A stretch of DNA of 45,116 nucleotides from an uncultured Acetobacteraceae bacterium (GTDB taxonomy: Bacteria; Pseudomonadota; Alphaproteobacteria; Acetobacterales; Acetobacteraceae), in the NCBI GenBank assembly GCA_903924985.1, contig CAIYDT010000132.1, positions 1 to 45,116 of the forward strand, written 5' to 3'. Positions 15,983-23,856 of this stretch are shown piece by piece; the stretch's first letter is position 1; the number at the start of each line of letters is the position of its first letter. The position numbers and the translations under genes were made by a program. Under the pieces are notes generated by a model. The model saw only the letters and a list, made by a program, of their open reading frames with translations. It was not told the DNA's origin and did no database searches.

Positions 15983-16990
15983 ATGCGTCCCCTACTCGCT
16001 GCTATGGCGTTGTTGGCTTTGGCCCTACCCGCTCGGGCCGACGACAAGATCGCACTGAAAATGGCCGATACGCTACCGGTCACGCATTACATGTCGATCG
16101 ACGGCGCCAAGTGGTTTCAGGCTCGGGTGACCGAACTGACCCACGGCCAGGTCGGATTCGAATATTATCCCTCCGAACAGCTCGGCAAGGCGCGCGACCT
16201 GCTGCGGCTGACGCAATCGAGCGTAACGGACATCGCCTATATCGCCCCCGGCTATGCGTCGGAAAAACTGCCGCTGTCGGGCGTGGCGGAACTGCCGGGC
16301 CTGTACAAAACCTCCTGCGAGGGGACGCACGGGTTCTACACCCTGGCCACCCATGGCGGCATTCTGGAGCAGCAGGAGTTCAAACCCCTCGGCCTGATCG
16401 TTCTGATGGCGTGGAACCTTGGGCCGTATCAAATTTCCAGCCGCACGCCGAACCTGCACAGCCTGGCGGATTTCAAAGGCATGAAAGTGCGCGGCGCGGG
16501 CGGCACCTGGGACCTGATCCTGCGGCGGCTCGGCGCTTCCCCAGTCAATTTCCCGGCGCCCGAAATGCGGGAGGCGATGGAGCGCGGCACGATCGATGGC
16601 TCCGTCGGACCCGCGATCAGCATGAAGCCCTACGACCTGCAATCCGTGGCAAAAAGCATGACCAACGGCGCGTCGTTCGGGAGCTTCGCCTCAACGTTCT
16701 CGATGAACCTTAAGAAGTTCCGGTCCTTGCCGCCGGCCGTACAGACGGCCCTGGTGCAGGCCGGGCAGGAGGCGACGGAGCATCTTTGCCAATACGTCGA
16801 TCCCAACAATGAGAAAGCCATCGCGGACGTCGAGGCCGCCGGTGTGAAGCAGTGGCATTTGACGCCCGCCGAACAGCAGGAATCCAACACGCTGCTCGCG
16901 CCGGTCGTGGATGAGTGGGCCAAGGAGTTGGACGACCGGCATTTGCCCGGCACCGCCGTTGCGAAAGCGTTCAAAGCGGCCGTGCACTGA
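15983..16990 (+). CDS. dctP: TRAP transporter periplasmic binding protein (DctP family)
   Basis: This 335-residue secreted protein has a clear signal peptide ending LALALPARA before DDKIALKMADTLP. The mature protein has the DctP pattern, including YPSEQLGKARDLL and the conserved DFKGMKVRGAGG region, where the Arg usually forms a salt bridge to the substrate carboxylate. That supports an organic-acid ligand. An AGGAGG ribosome binding site (15971-15976) precedes the ATG. It is the third gene of the TRAP set. Downstream, before the CoA-transferase gene, lies a 50-base palindromic repeat that may reduce read-through or stabilise the upstream mRNA. Confidence 0.92.
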   Translation: MRPLLAAMALLALALPARADDKIALKMADTLPVTHYMSIDGAKWFQARVTELTHGQVGFEYYPSEQLGKARDLLRLTQSSVTDIAYIAPGYASEKLPLSGVAELPGLYKTSCEGTHGFYTLATHGGILEQQEFKPLGLIVLMAWNLGPYQISSRTPNLHSLADFKGMKVRGAGGTWDLILRRLGASPVNFPAPEMREAMERGTIDGSVGPAISMKPYDLQSVAKSMTNGASFGSFASTFSMNLKKFRSLPPAVQTALVQAGQEATEHLCQYVDPNNEKAIADVEAAGVKQWHLTPAEQQESNTLLAPVVDEWAKELDDRHLPGTAVAKAFKAAVH

Positions 16991-16998
16991 GTTCCCCC

Positions 16999-17048
16999 TT
17001 TCGTCATCCTCGGGCGTGACCCGAGGACCGCCGCAACCACCGCCGTTG
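16999..17048 (+). repeat. Palindromic intergenic repeat, copy 1
   Basis: The core is an inverted repeat, CCTCGGG-CGTGA-CCCGAGG (17008-17026), followed by a C/G-rich tail. A second copy lies after ileS at 45051-45100, sharing TTTCGTCATCCTCGGGC and TGACCCGAGGAC around the palindrome. Both copies are intergenic, between or after genes. Such elements resemble the short palindromic (REP-like) repeats common in alphaproteobacterial genomes. Here it sits between dctP and the CoA-transferase gene; a role as mRNA stabiliser or weak terminator is inference. Confidence 0.7.
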
Positions 17049-17063
17049 AAAGGAGCCTGCCCC

Positions 17064-18182
17064 ATGCTGCGAGGAATCCGTGTCCTGGAACTAGGCCAGG
17101 TCCTGTCGGCACCCTTCGCCGGGGCAATCCTGGGGGACCTCGGCGCCGAGGTCCTGAAAATCGAACGTGTGGAGGGCGGCGACGACGCCCGCCGCATGGG
17201 CCCCGATTTCCGGCATGGCGACGCGCTGACGTTCCACATGGTGAACCGGAACAAGAAGTCAGTGGCGCTCGATTTGAAGTCCGAGGCCGGCAAGGCAGCG
17301 TTCGAGAAACTGGCCGCGACCGCCGATATCCTGATCCACAACCTCCGCCCCGGCGCGCCGGAGGCTTTGGGCATCGACGGCGCATCCATGACGGCAAGGC
17401 ATCCAAGCCTGATCTACTGCGCCATTTCCGCGTTTGGGCATAAAGGCCCCATGGCCGACCGGCCGGGCTACGAGCCCCTGATCCAGGCGTACAGCGGATT
17501 GTCGAGCTGCAACGGCGGCCCGGACGACCCGCCCATGCGGCTGGGAGTCGCGGTGTGCGACCAGGGCACCGGCATGTGGGTCGTGATCGGCGCCCTGGCC
17601 GCGCTGCAACGCCGCGCCGCCACCGGCCGAGGCTGCGTCGTCACCGCGTCCCTGCTGGAAACGGCGCTCGTCTGGGCCGCGCAGCGGGGGGATATGTGGG
17701 TAAATGAGGGGCGAATGCCGGAAAAACACCGCTCCGGCCATCCAGCGCTGGTGCCGTACGAGGCGTTCGATGCATCGGACGGGCCGTTCATCATCTGCTG
17801 CGGCAATGACCGGTTGTTCGTCAAACTGGCCGGCGCCTTGGGCCGCCCCGAATGGGCCGAGGACCCGCGTTTCGCCACCAACCGTGCTCGGCTGACGACC
17901 AAGACGACGCTGGTGGTGCTGATGGGGGAGATCCTGCGGCTGGTGCCACGGGCCGAATGGATCGCTCGGCTGGAGACGGTGGGCGTGCCGGCGGCGCCGA
18001 TCAATACGCTACCGGAGGCTTTGGCGGAGCCTCAGTCCCAGGTACTGGGGATTTTGCAGGATGTACCGGGGGAGGATTACCGGTTGACCGGGTCGCCGCT
18101 GTCGTTCGATGGGGTTCGGCCCGCGATAAGGAACGCGGCGCCACGGTTGGGGGATTGGACGGAGGGGACCTCGCACGCATAG
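17064..18182 (+). CDS. Class III (CaiB/BaiF) CoA-transferase
   Basis: This 372-residue member of the formyl-CoA transferase family moves CoA between carboxylic acids through a covalent aspartyl intermediate. The N-terminal Rossmann part opens GIRVLELGQVLSAPFAGAIL, and the catalytic Asp is seen at D166 in VAVCDQGTGM (aligned with Asp169 of the Oxalobacter enzyme). The C-terminal part closes with GSPLSFDG. The ATG at 17064 has AAAGGAG about 8 bases upstream; the frame is open upstream only through antisense-like sequence. It follows the TRAP genes in the same direction, so it probably activates the imported acid to its CoA ester for the crotonase and HMG-CoA lyase. A paralogue lies at 35428-36555. 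Confidence 0.9.
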   Translation: MLRGIRVLELGQVLSAPFAGAILGDLGAEVLKIERVEGGDDARRMGPDFRHGDALTFHMVNRNKKSVALDLKSEAGKAAFEKLAATADILIHNLRPGAPEALGIDGASMTARHPSLIYCAISAFGHKGPMADRPGYEPLIQAYSGLSSCNGGPDDPPMRLGVAVCDQGTGMWVVIGALAALQRRAATGRGCVVTASLLETALVWAAQRGDMWVNEGRMPEKHRSGHPALVPYEAFDASDGPFIICCGNDRLFVKLAGALGRPEWAEDPRFATNRARLTTKTTLVVLMGEILRLVPRAEWIARLETVGVPAAPINTLPEALAEPQSQVLGILQDVPGEDYRLTGSPLSFDGVRPAIRNAAPRLGDWTEGTSHA

Positions 18183-18195
18183 TCCGCACCATCAT

Positions 18196-18588
18196 TCAAT
18201 GCCGGTCGCTGCGATGCGGAATAGGCGCACCGCACGCGAGGTCCAAGGCCCGATAGGTCGACTGCCAATTCCTTGCCGCGACAAGTTGGTCGCCCCTCAG
18301 GAATTGGGCGTCGATCAGATTGGCGCCCGCCAGGTCGGCGCGATCGAGGACGGCCCTGAAGAAATTGGCACCTTCGAGATCGGCACCGATCAAGAGCGCA
18401 TCGCTTAAATTCGTTCCCCGTAAGTCTGCCTTGCGGAGATTGGCGCCGACAAGGTCGGCGCCGACAAGGTCCAGACCGTACAAGTGTAGATCGGACAGCT
18501 CAGGTCGCACGTCCGCGTTCGCCGCCCGCCATGCGTTCCAGGCGTCTACGCCACTGGTCAACAACGCCAACTGTGTTTTGTCAGCCAT
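18196..18588 (-). CDS. Pentapeptide-repeat protein
   Basis: This 130-residue protein has, from about residue 30 to 98, a run of roughly thirteen A(D/N)LxX pentapeptides (for example LVGADLVGANLRKADLRG). These build a right-handed quadrilateral beta-helix. The N-terminal 28 residues (TQLALLTSGVDAWNAWRAAN) match a short leader seen in many bacterial pentapeptide proteins. No DNA-gyrase-protection role can be claimed. The ATG at 18588 has a strong GGGAGGGAAACC upstream. It lies 68 bases downstream of hyfI on the same strand and could be the last gene of the hyf transcript; the association may be accidental. It converges with the CoA-transferase gene. Confidence 0.88.
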   Translation of the reverse strand: MADKTQLALLTSGVDAWNAWRAANADVRPELSDLHLYGLDLVGADLVGANLRKADLRGTNLSDALLIGADLEGANFFRAVLDRADLAGANLIDAQFLRGDQLVAARNWQSTYRALDLACGAPIPHRSDRH

Positions 18589-18656
18589 GAGGTTTCCCTC
18601 CCCATAAAGAGCCGCCTACCGTATCCGAACCGCCAGGAGGTGCCGCTTGCTCCATC

Positions 18657-19232
18657 TTATTCACCCGCGGCGGTCCGACGGCGGAAAAGCCTGGATGGCC
18701 ACCCATTTCCGTCACCGACCGCGTCGTCTTGAACAAGAGCCAGCAGGCCCTTTATCAGGTCTAGGGGCCTGGGTGGGCATCCTCGGATATGAAGGTCGAC
18801 TGGCACGACCGCCGATACGCCGCCAACACAGGCATAGCTGCCGGCGAACATGCCGCCATCGGCCGCGCAATCGCCAATGGCCACCACCCATTTTGGATTG
18901 GGAGTGGCCCGATAGGTGCGCTCGAGCGCTTCACGCATATTCTTGGTCACCGGGCCGGTGACCATGAGCACGTCGGCATGGCGTGGCGACGCGACGAAGT
19001 GGAAACCGAACCGTTCGATGTCGTAAAATGCATTGCCGAGGGCGTGGATTTCCAGTTCGCAGCCATTGCATGAGCCCGCATCGACCTCACGAATGGACAG
19101 GGAGCGGCCAAAGCGCTGCCGTGCCTGCCGTTTGAGCGCCGCGCCAAACTCCTCCAGCGCCGCCGGATCGGCACCCGGCGAAGGTTCGGTCAGAGGGCCG
19201 TGAACCAGACTTTCAAAAATGATCTTCCGCAT
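18657..19232 (-). CDS. hyfI: Hydrogenase-4/complex-I-like FeS subunit (HyfI/HycG, NuoB-like)
   Basis: This 191-residue small subunit carries the [4Fe-4S] cluster next to the catalytic-type subunit. All four expected ligands are present: C55 and C58 (DAGSCNGCE), C122 (GDCA) and C152 (RGCPPRP). The CxxC spacing is the hydrogenase type, not the adjacent-Cys pair of NuoB. The C-terminus is short and lacks extra FeS motifs. It starts 11 bases after hyfG on the same strand and ends the core operon. In hydrogenases this subunit passes electrons from soluble partners to the Ni-Fe site. Because HyfG here lacks that site, the cluster probably serves another redox or quinone-like reaction (inference). 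Confidence 0.92.
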   Translation of the reverse strand: MRKIIFESLVHGPLTEPSPGADPAALEEFGAALKRQARQRFGRSLSIREVDAGSCNGCELEIHALGNAFYDIERFGFHFVASPRHADVLMVTGPVTKNMREALERTYRATPNPKWVVAIGDCAADGGMFAGSYACVGGVSAVVPVDLHIRGCPPRPLDLIKGLLALVQDDAVGDGNGWPSRLFRRRTAAGE

Positions 19233-19243
19233 GCTGGTAGCCC

Positions 19244-20776
19244 CTAGAGGTCATGGCCGGAATACGAGCAATTGAACGATTTGTTGCAGAGCGGAAAGTC
19301 GGCGACGATGTTGCCTTCGACAACAGCCTCGATAAGCGGCCATTGGAACCACGACGGGTCGCGCAGATGACAGCGCTCGATCTGTCCGCCGCCGCTGACG
19401 CGCAGCCAAACCAGGATATCGCCGCGGAAGCCTTCCACGAGGGCAGCCCCCTCGCGGGCGCCACCACTGGCCGCGGCAACATCGGTGTGGATGCCACCCG
19501 ATGGTAGCAAATCCATGATCTGCTCCGCCAGCGATAAACTCTGTTCCACCTCGCGAATTCGTATCCACACGCGGGCGTTGACATCGCCGGCCTGCAGCAC
19601 GGGGACCTCAAACCGGAGCGTATCATAGGGCGGATACCCGGGGGTGCGGCGGGCATCGAAGTTCCGACCCGAGGCCCGCCCGATGGTGCCACCGCAGGCG
19701 TAGAGCCGTGCCAAATCCGGCTGCAACACGCCGGTGCCCACAGTGCGGTCTTGCAGCGAGGCGGTGTTGTCGTACAGCTCGACCAGAGCGGGAAACCGTC
19801 GCCGGATCTCGACAATAAGCGAGCGTAGCCCAGCGAGGCCTTCGCCGCCGAGATCGACGGCCACGCCGCCCGGCATAACGCAATCCCGCATCAGGCGGTG
19901 CCCAAAGCACAAATCCGCGGCACGCAGCACACGTTCGCGCAATACCCCGCAATTGGCATGCATCAGCGCGAAGGCGGCATCGTTACAAATCGCACCGATA
20001 TCGCCAAAGTGGTTCGCCAGGCGCTCGAGTTCCGCCATGAGCGCGCGCAGCCATACAGCTCGTGGTGGCACTTCGACGTCCAGAGCCGCTTCGACGGCGC
20101 GGGCGAACGCCAAACCATAGGCGACGGTGCTGTCACCCGACGTGCGTCCGGCCAGTCGCGCCGCGTGCCCGATATCCCGGCCGGCCATGAGGCCTTCGAT
20201 GCCCTTGTGGACATAGCCCAGTCGCTCCTCGAGGCGGACCACGGTCTCGCCATTGGCCGTAAAACGGAAATGGCCGGGCTCGATAATGCCCGCATGCACT
20301 GGACCGACCGCGATCTCGTGCAGGCTTTCGCCCTCGGCTGACAGGAAGGCATAAGGTGGGATCACGGGCAGGCCCTCGACCGGGCCATGCAGGCTCAGCG
20401 GATGGCGAACATCCCATCGTCCGTGATCGAGCCACGGCCGTTCGTCCGTCGATTCGGTCGGCTGCAACCCGAACAAATCCCGGATAGCTGCTTCGAGATG
20501 CAGGGCCGGGAGATGGGCTCGCGCGACCGACGGGAATGTCCCATCCGGGCAATGGAGGCTGAACACGCCGATTTCCACGAAGGACTCGTTACACAGTGCC
20601 ATATGAACGCTGCCACCGTCGCCCCAAAGACCGAGCAGCCCGCAGTGCCCCGCGGCGAGAAGCTCCACCGCGCCGCGCCACAGGTCAGGCGTTATCGCCG
20701 AACGCGGCCACGGATGGTGATGAGGGATCGCCTGTCCCTCCTTCATCAAGTCCGCGATCCCGGCGATGCTCCCCAT
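19244..20776 (-). CDS. hyfG: HyfG/HycE-like large subunit (NuoC-NuoD fusion) without the Ni-Fe cysteines
   Basis: This 510-residue protein has an N-terminal NuoC-like domain (to about 125, ending in the RDLFGLQP and DHGRWDVRHP region) fused to a NuoD/hydrogenase-large-subunit domain (about 150-510). In Ni-Fe enzymes the metal is held by an N-terminal RxCGxC and a C-terminal DPCxxC. Here the first reads RTSGDST (Ser213, Ser216 for the two Cys) and the second reads NKSFNCS (Asn498, Lys499, Ser500, Cys503). Three of four ligands are gone, along with the Asp-Pro. The rest of the subunit is full length and well conserved (RLEERLGYVHKGIE, HFGDIGAICND), so it is not a decayed gene. The TAG stop of hyfF lies 3 bases upstream. 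It fits Ehr-type complexes with no hydrogenase activity. Confidence 0.92.
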   Translation of the reverse strand: MGSIAGIADLMKEGQAIPHHHPWPRSAITPDLWRGAVELLAAGHCGLLGLWGDGGSVHMALCNESFVEIGVFSLHCPDGTFPSVARAHLPALHLEAAIRDLFGLQPTESTDERPWLDHGRWDVRHPLSLHGPVEGLPVIPPYAFLSAEGESLHEIAVGPVHAGIIEPGHFRFTANGETVVRLEERLGYVHKGIEGLMAGRDIGHAARLAGRTSGDSTVAYGLAFARAVEAALDVEVPPRAVWLRALMAELERLANHFGDIGAICNDAAFALMHANCGVLRERVLRAADLCFGHRLMRDCVMPGGVAVDLGGEGLAGLRSLIVEIRRRFPALVELYDNTASLQDRTVGTGVLQPDLARLYACGGTIGRASGRNFDARRTPGYPPYDTLRFEVPVLQAGDVNARVWIRIREVEQSLSLAEQIMDLLPSGGIHTDVAAASGGAREGAALVEGFRGDILVWLRVSGGGQIERCHLRDPSWFQWPLIEAVVEGNIVADFPLCNKSFNCSYSGHDL

Positions 20777-20779
20777 CGT

Positions 20780-22246
20780 CTACCCCAGTAGCCGAGCAAC
20801 ATGTTGAAACCAGGCCACCAGTGGCGGCGGCAGATAGAGGCCGGCGCCGAGCACGAGTGTCAGGTGCGCGTAGAGCGGTACGTAGGATGCCTCGGCAGGC
20901 TTCGTGCTACCCAACGGGTCGCCGAACGCAACGCCGTTCAGGTGCCGCATCAGGGCGCCGAAGGCCACCAGAATGCCGGCAACGAGCGGGATAGCCAACA
21001 AAGGCAGGCGCGCGAAGGTCGAACTGACGGCCAGAAATTCGCTCATAAAAATCCCGAATGGCGGCATGCCGGCGATCGCGAGTACACCGAGGACGAGGCC
21101 CCAGCCGAGCACTGGGTGGGTTTCCGTCAGCCCGCGGATATCGGCAAGCCTCTGCGTACCCTTGATCTGCGCGATATGGCCGACCGCGTAGAAAATCGCC
21201 GACTTGGTCAGGCTGTGCATGGTCATGTGCAGAAGACCGGCGAAATTGGCCAGCGGACCACCCATGCCAAACGCGAAGGTGATGATCCCCATATGCTCGA
21301 TTGAGGAATACGCGAACATGCGTTTGATGTCGCGGCGGCGGTATAACATGAAGGCGGCGAAGATCAGCGAGGTCAGCCCGATCGTCACCATGAGCGGCCC
21401 CGGCGCGATGGCCTTGGCATTGGCGACAAGCAACATCTTGAACCGCAACACGGCATAGAGCGCGACATTGAGCAGAAGTCCGGACAGCACGGCTGAAATC
21501 GGCGTCGGGCCTTCGGCGTGGGCGTCGGGAAGCCAGGCGTGCAGCGGCGCCAAACCAACCTTGGTCCCGTACCCGAGCAGAAGAAACACGAAGGCGGCAT
21601 CGAGGAGAGCCGGGTCGAAGCGCGCGACACGCTCGATGAGCAGCGTCCACACCATGGCATTGAGGCCACCGCCCATGACCGGCTGCGCCGCGAGATAGAT
21701 GAGAATGGTGCCGAACAGCGCCAGCGCGATCCCAACGCTGCCCAGGATGAAATACTTCCATGCCGCCTCGACTGCCTCATGGGTGCGATAGATGCCGACC
21801 ATGAGGATGGTGGTCAGCGTCGCCAGCTCGATCGCGACCCACATCAGCCCGATGTTGTTGGCGGTCAGCGCCAGGTTCATGGCGAACATCAGGACCTGGT
21901 ACATCGTATGATAGAAGCGCAGGTAATTCGGCGTCAGCCGGCCGATCTCCAGCTCATGCGCGATATAGGTGGCGCTGAACACGCTGGTCGTGAACCCAAC
22001 GAACGTATTCAGAACAATGAAAACGATATTGAGGTCGTCGACGAACAGATATTGGCCCGGTTCCGGCCGAACGGAGAAGAACAGCGAGAAGGAAGCCGCG
22101 AAAGTCAGCAACGCCGCCAAAACATTCAGACCCGCGCTGAGCCGATAGCTCGGCAGGAATGCCAACAGGGCAGCCGTCCCGACGGGGATCAGCAGGACTG
22201 CACGTAACGCATCGAAAGAGCCAGCGTCGAAGGGAAGCCCGCTCAT
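20780..22246 (-). CDS. hyfF: Hydrogenase-4-like membrane subunit F (NuoN/Mrp antiporter-like)
   Basis: The 488-residue, very hydrophobic protein has about fourteen membrane helices in the proton-pumping antiporter family (NuoL/M/N, MrpD). The hallmark charged residues are visible: a Glu in LMWVAIELATLTTILM (TM5-type), a Lys in AWKYFILGSVG, and the broken-helix region YGTKVGLAPLHAWLPDAHAEGP followed by KRMFAYSSIEHMGII. These form the proton half-channel. It overlaps hyfE by 4 bases (ATGA) and precedes hyfG by 3 bases, so it is tightly coupled. The intact channel residues suggest the complex still moves ions even though its Ni-Fe centre is missing. Confidence 0.92.
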   Translation of the reverse strand: MSGLPFDAGSFDALRAVLLIPVGTAALLAFLPSYRLSAGLNVLAALLTFAASFSLFFSVRPEPGQYLFVDDLNIVFIVLNTFVGFTTSVFSATYIAHELEIGRLTPNYLRFYHTMYQVLMFAMNLALTANNIGLMWVAIELATLTTILMVGIYRTHEAVEAAWKYFILGSVGIALALFGTILIYLAAQPVMGGGLNAMVWTLLIERVARFDPALLDAAFVFLLLGYGTKVGLAPLHAWLPDAHAEGPTPISAVLSGLLLNVALYAVLRFKMLLVANAKAIAPGPLMVTIGLTSLIFAAFMLYRRRDIKRMFAYSSIEHMGIITFAFGMGGPLANFAGLLHMTMHSLTKSAIFYAVGHIAQIKGTQRLADIRGLTETHPVLGWGLVLGVLAIAGMPPFGIFMSEFLAVSSTFARLPLLAIPLVAGILVAFGALMRHLNGVAFGDPLGSTKPAEASYVPLYAHLTLVLGAGLYLPPPLVAWFQHVARLLG

Positions 22247-22905
22247 TGCTGCTCTCCCCGGAACCGGTCGAGCGCCTTGACATCGACGGTATCAAAACGC
22301 TCGCGTATCCGAAACAGGAAGATGCCGATGATGATGAAGGCGATGAGAACGGAGAATGCGACGCTCATCTCGACGACGAGAGGCATCCCCTTGGCACCTG
22401 TTGCCGCCAGGATCAGCCCATTTTCCAACGACATAAAGCCGACCACCTGGCTCACGGCGTTGCGCCTGGTTACCATCATAAGGAGCCCGAGAAGAACGAC
22501 GGAAAGCGCCAGCGCCACATCCTCGCGCGCCAGACGGTCGGCTTCCGCGGTAACGCGCAGCATAACCGCCATGGACAACGCGACGAGTCCGATGCCGAAG
22601 AGCATGGTGGGCCCGATACCGACGACGGTCTCGATCTCGCGGTGAATGCCGAGGCGCTCGATGATGCGATGGAGCGAAACCGGGATGATGATGCCCTTGA
22701 AGACAATCGCGATCGCGGCGGTGATATAAAGGTGCGGCGCGTCCTGGATATAGGCCTGCCAGCCGACTGAAAAGGCCAGAACGATCGCGTGGAGCGCGAA
22801 GATATTGAGCATCGCGTAGAGACGGTCCTGATAGATCATCATGAAGCTCACCAGCACGAGACCGCCGGCGAGGAGATGCGCGATGTCGAAGTCGAGGCCG
22901 CTCAT
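22243..22905 (-). CDS. hyfE: Hydrogenase-4-like membrane subunit E (NuoK-related)
   Basis: The 220-residue membrane protein has about six or seven helices, matching the hydrogenase-4 component E length. The second half has NuoK/MrpC-like sequence around FMSLENGLILAATGAKGMP, with a membrane Glu likely in the proton path. The start at 22905 directly abuts the hyfC stop codon, and the end overlaps hyfF by 4 bases. The gene order B-C-E-F-G-I lacks hyfD, as in shorter Hyf/Ehr operons. The product acts in the inner membrane between the HyfC-like and antiporter-like subunits. Confidence 0.9.
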   Translation of the reverse strand: MSGLDFDIAHLLAGGLVLVSFMMIYQDRLYAMLNIFALHAIVLAFSVGWQAYIQDAPHLYITAAIAIVFKGIIIPVSLHRIIERLGIHREIETVVGIGPTMLFGIGLVALSMAVMLRVTAEADRLAREDVALALSVVLLGLLMMVTRRNAVSQVVGFMSLENGLILAATGAKGMPLVVEMSVAFSVLIAFIIIGIFLFRIRERFDTVDVKALDRFRGEQQ

Positions 22906-23856
22906 TTACAGTCCCCGCGAAACGAACAAGAGGAGCGTGCCGAGGAGGCCGAGCATCAACGCGGCACCGAGGAACACGGGCACCCGGAAAACCCGCATTT
23001 TGGCGATCAGGGTCTCGGACAGGGCAAGCAGAACACCACCTGCGGCGAGTTTCGCGACATAAGCGACTCCGGCGATGGAATAGGCCTCGGGACCGGCATT
23101 GGCTTGCGCCAATCCCCAGGGCACAAAGATGCAGATGATCAGCGAGACGTACAATAGAAGCTGCAGCGACGCCGCCAGCTCGATCACCGCCAGATGGCGC
23201 CCGGAGTACTCGAGGATCATGGCTTCGTGGACCATCGTCAATTCCAGGTGCGTCGCCGGGTTATCGACCGGGATGCGAGCATTCTCGGCGAGCGCGACAA
23301 TGACCAAGCCAACCAGCACCATCCCCAGCGAGATGCGCAACCCCACATGCGCGGAAAGCATGACGTTGGAAATGGTGGAGAGCTGAGTCGATCGGGCGAT
23401 CAGAGCCAAGGTGAACACAATCATCAGCATCGCCGGTTCGGCCAGGGATGCGATCATCATCTCGCGACTGGAGCCGATACCGCCGAAGCTGGTGCCTACG
23501 TCCATGCCGGCAAGTGCCAGGAAGAAGCGCACGCTGCCGAGCAGGGCCGTGATGGCGATGAGATCCGCAGCCCCGCTGAACAACAGGCCGGTGGCAACGG
23601 TCGGCACCATGGCAGCCGCCACCCACGTCGCGGCGAAAATCAGGTACGGGGCGACACGAAACAGCCAGGAGGCGTTATCTGCGAGTACGACCTCCTTTCT
23701 GAGCAAACGCCGGAGATCTCGATACGGTTGAATGATGGGCGGACCTTGGCGCCGGAGCAACCGCGCCTTGATCTTGCGCACGAAGCCTGTGAGCAGGGGT
23801 GCAAGTAGCAGAACCAGGAACATCTGGCCCCCCTGGATGGCGAGATCGAGAATCAT
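22906..23856 (-). CDS. hyfC: Hydrogenase-4-like membrane subunit C (HycD/NuoH-like)
   Basis: The 316-residue protein has about eight membrane helices and belongs to the NuoH/HycD family. This subunit joins the redox arm to the membrane arm. The conserved cytoplasmic loops are present: the N-terminal KARLLRRQGPPIIQPYRDL and ALAENARIPVDNPATHLEL followed by MVHEAMILEYSGR, with the acidic residues that line the quinone-like cavity in complex I. The start is the ATG at 23856, overlapping the hyfB stop (ATGA); the longer open frame to 24180 lies inside hyfB and is not coding. Retention of these loops suggests a live redox-to-ion coupling path. Confidence 0.93.
   Translation of the reverse strand: MILDLAIQGGQMFLVLLLAPLLTGFVRKIKARLLRRQGPPIIQPYRDLRRLLRKEVVLADNASWLFRVAPYLIFAATWVAAAMVPTVATGLLFSGAADLIAITALLGSVRFFLALAGMDVGTSFGGIGSSREMMIASLAEPAMLMIVFTLALIARSTQLSTISNVMLSAHVGLRISLGMVLVGLVIVALAENARIPVDNPATHLELTMVHEAMILEYSGRHLAVIELAASLQLLLYVSLIICIFVPWGLAQANAGPEAYSIAGVAYVAKLAAGGVLLALSETLIAKMRVFRVPVFLGAALMLGLLGTLLLFVSRGL

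Noticed and set aside
19244-20776. Calling the operon a functional [NiFe] hydrogenase-4/formate hydrogenlyase
   Set aside because: Three of the four Ni-Fe cysteines are absent, and no maturation, ferredoxin or formate dehydrogenase genes are present in the window.
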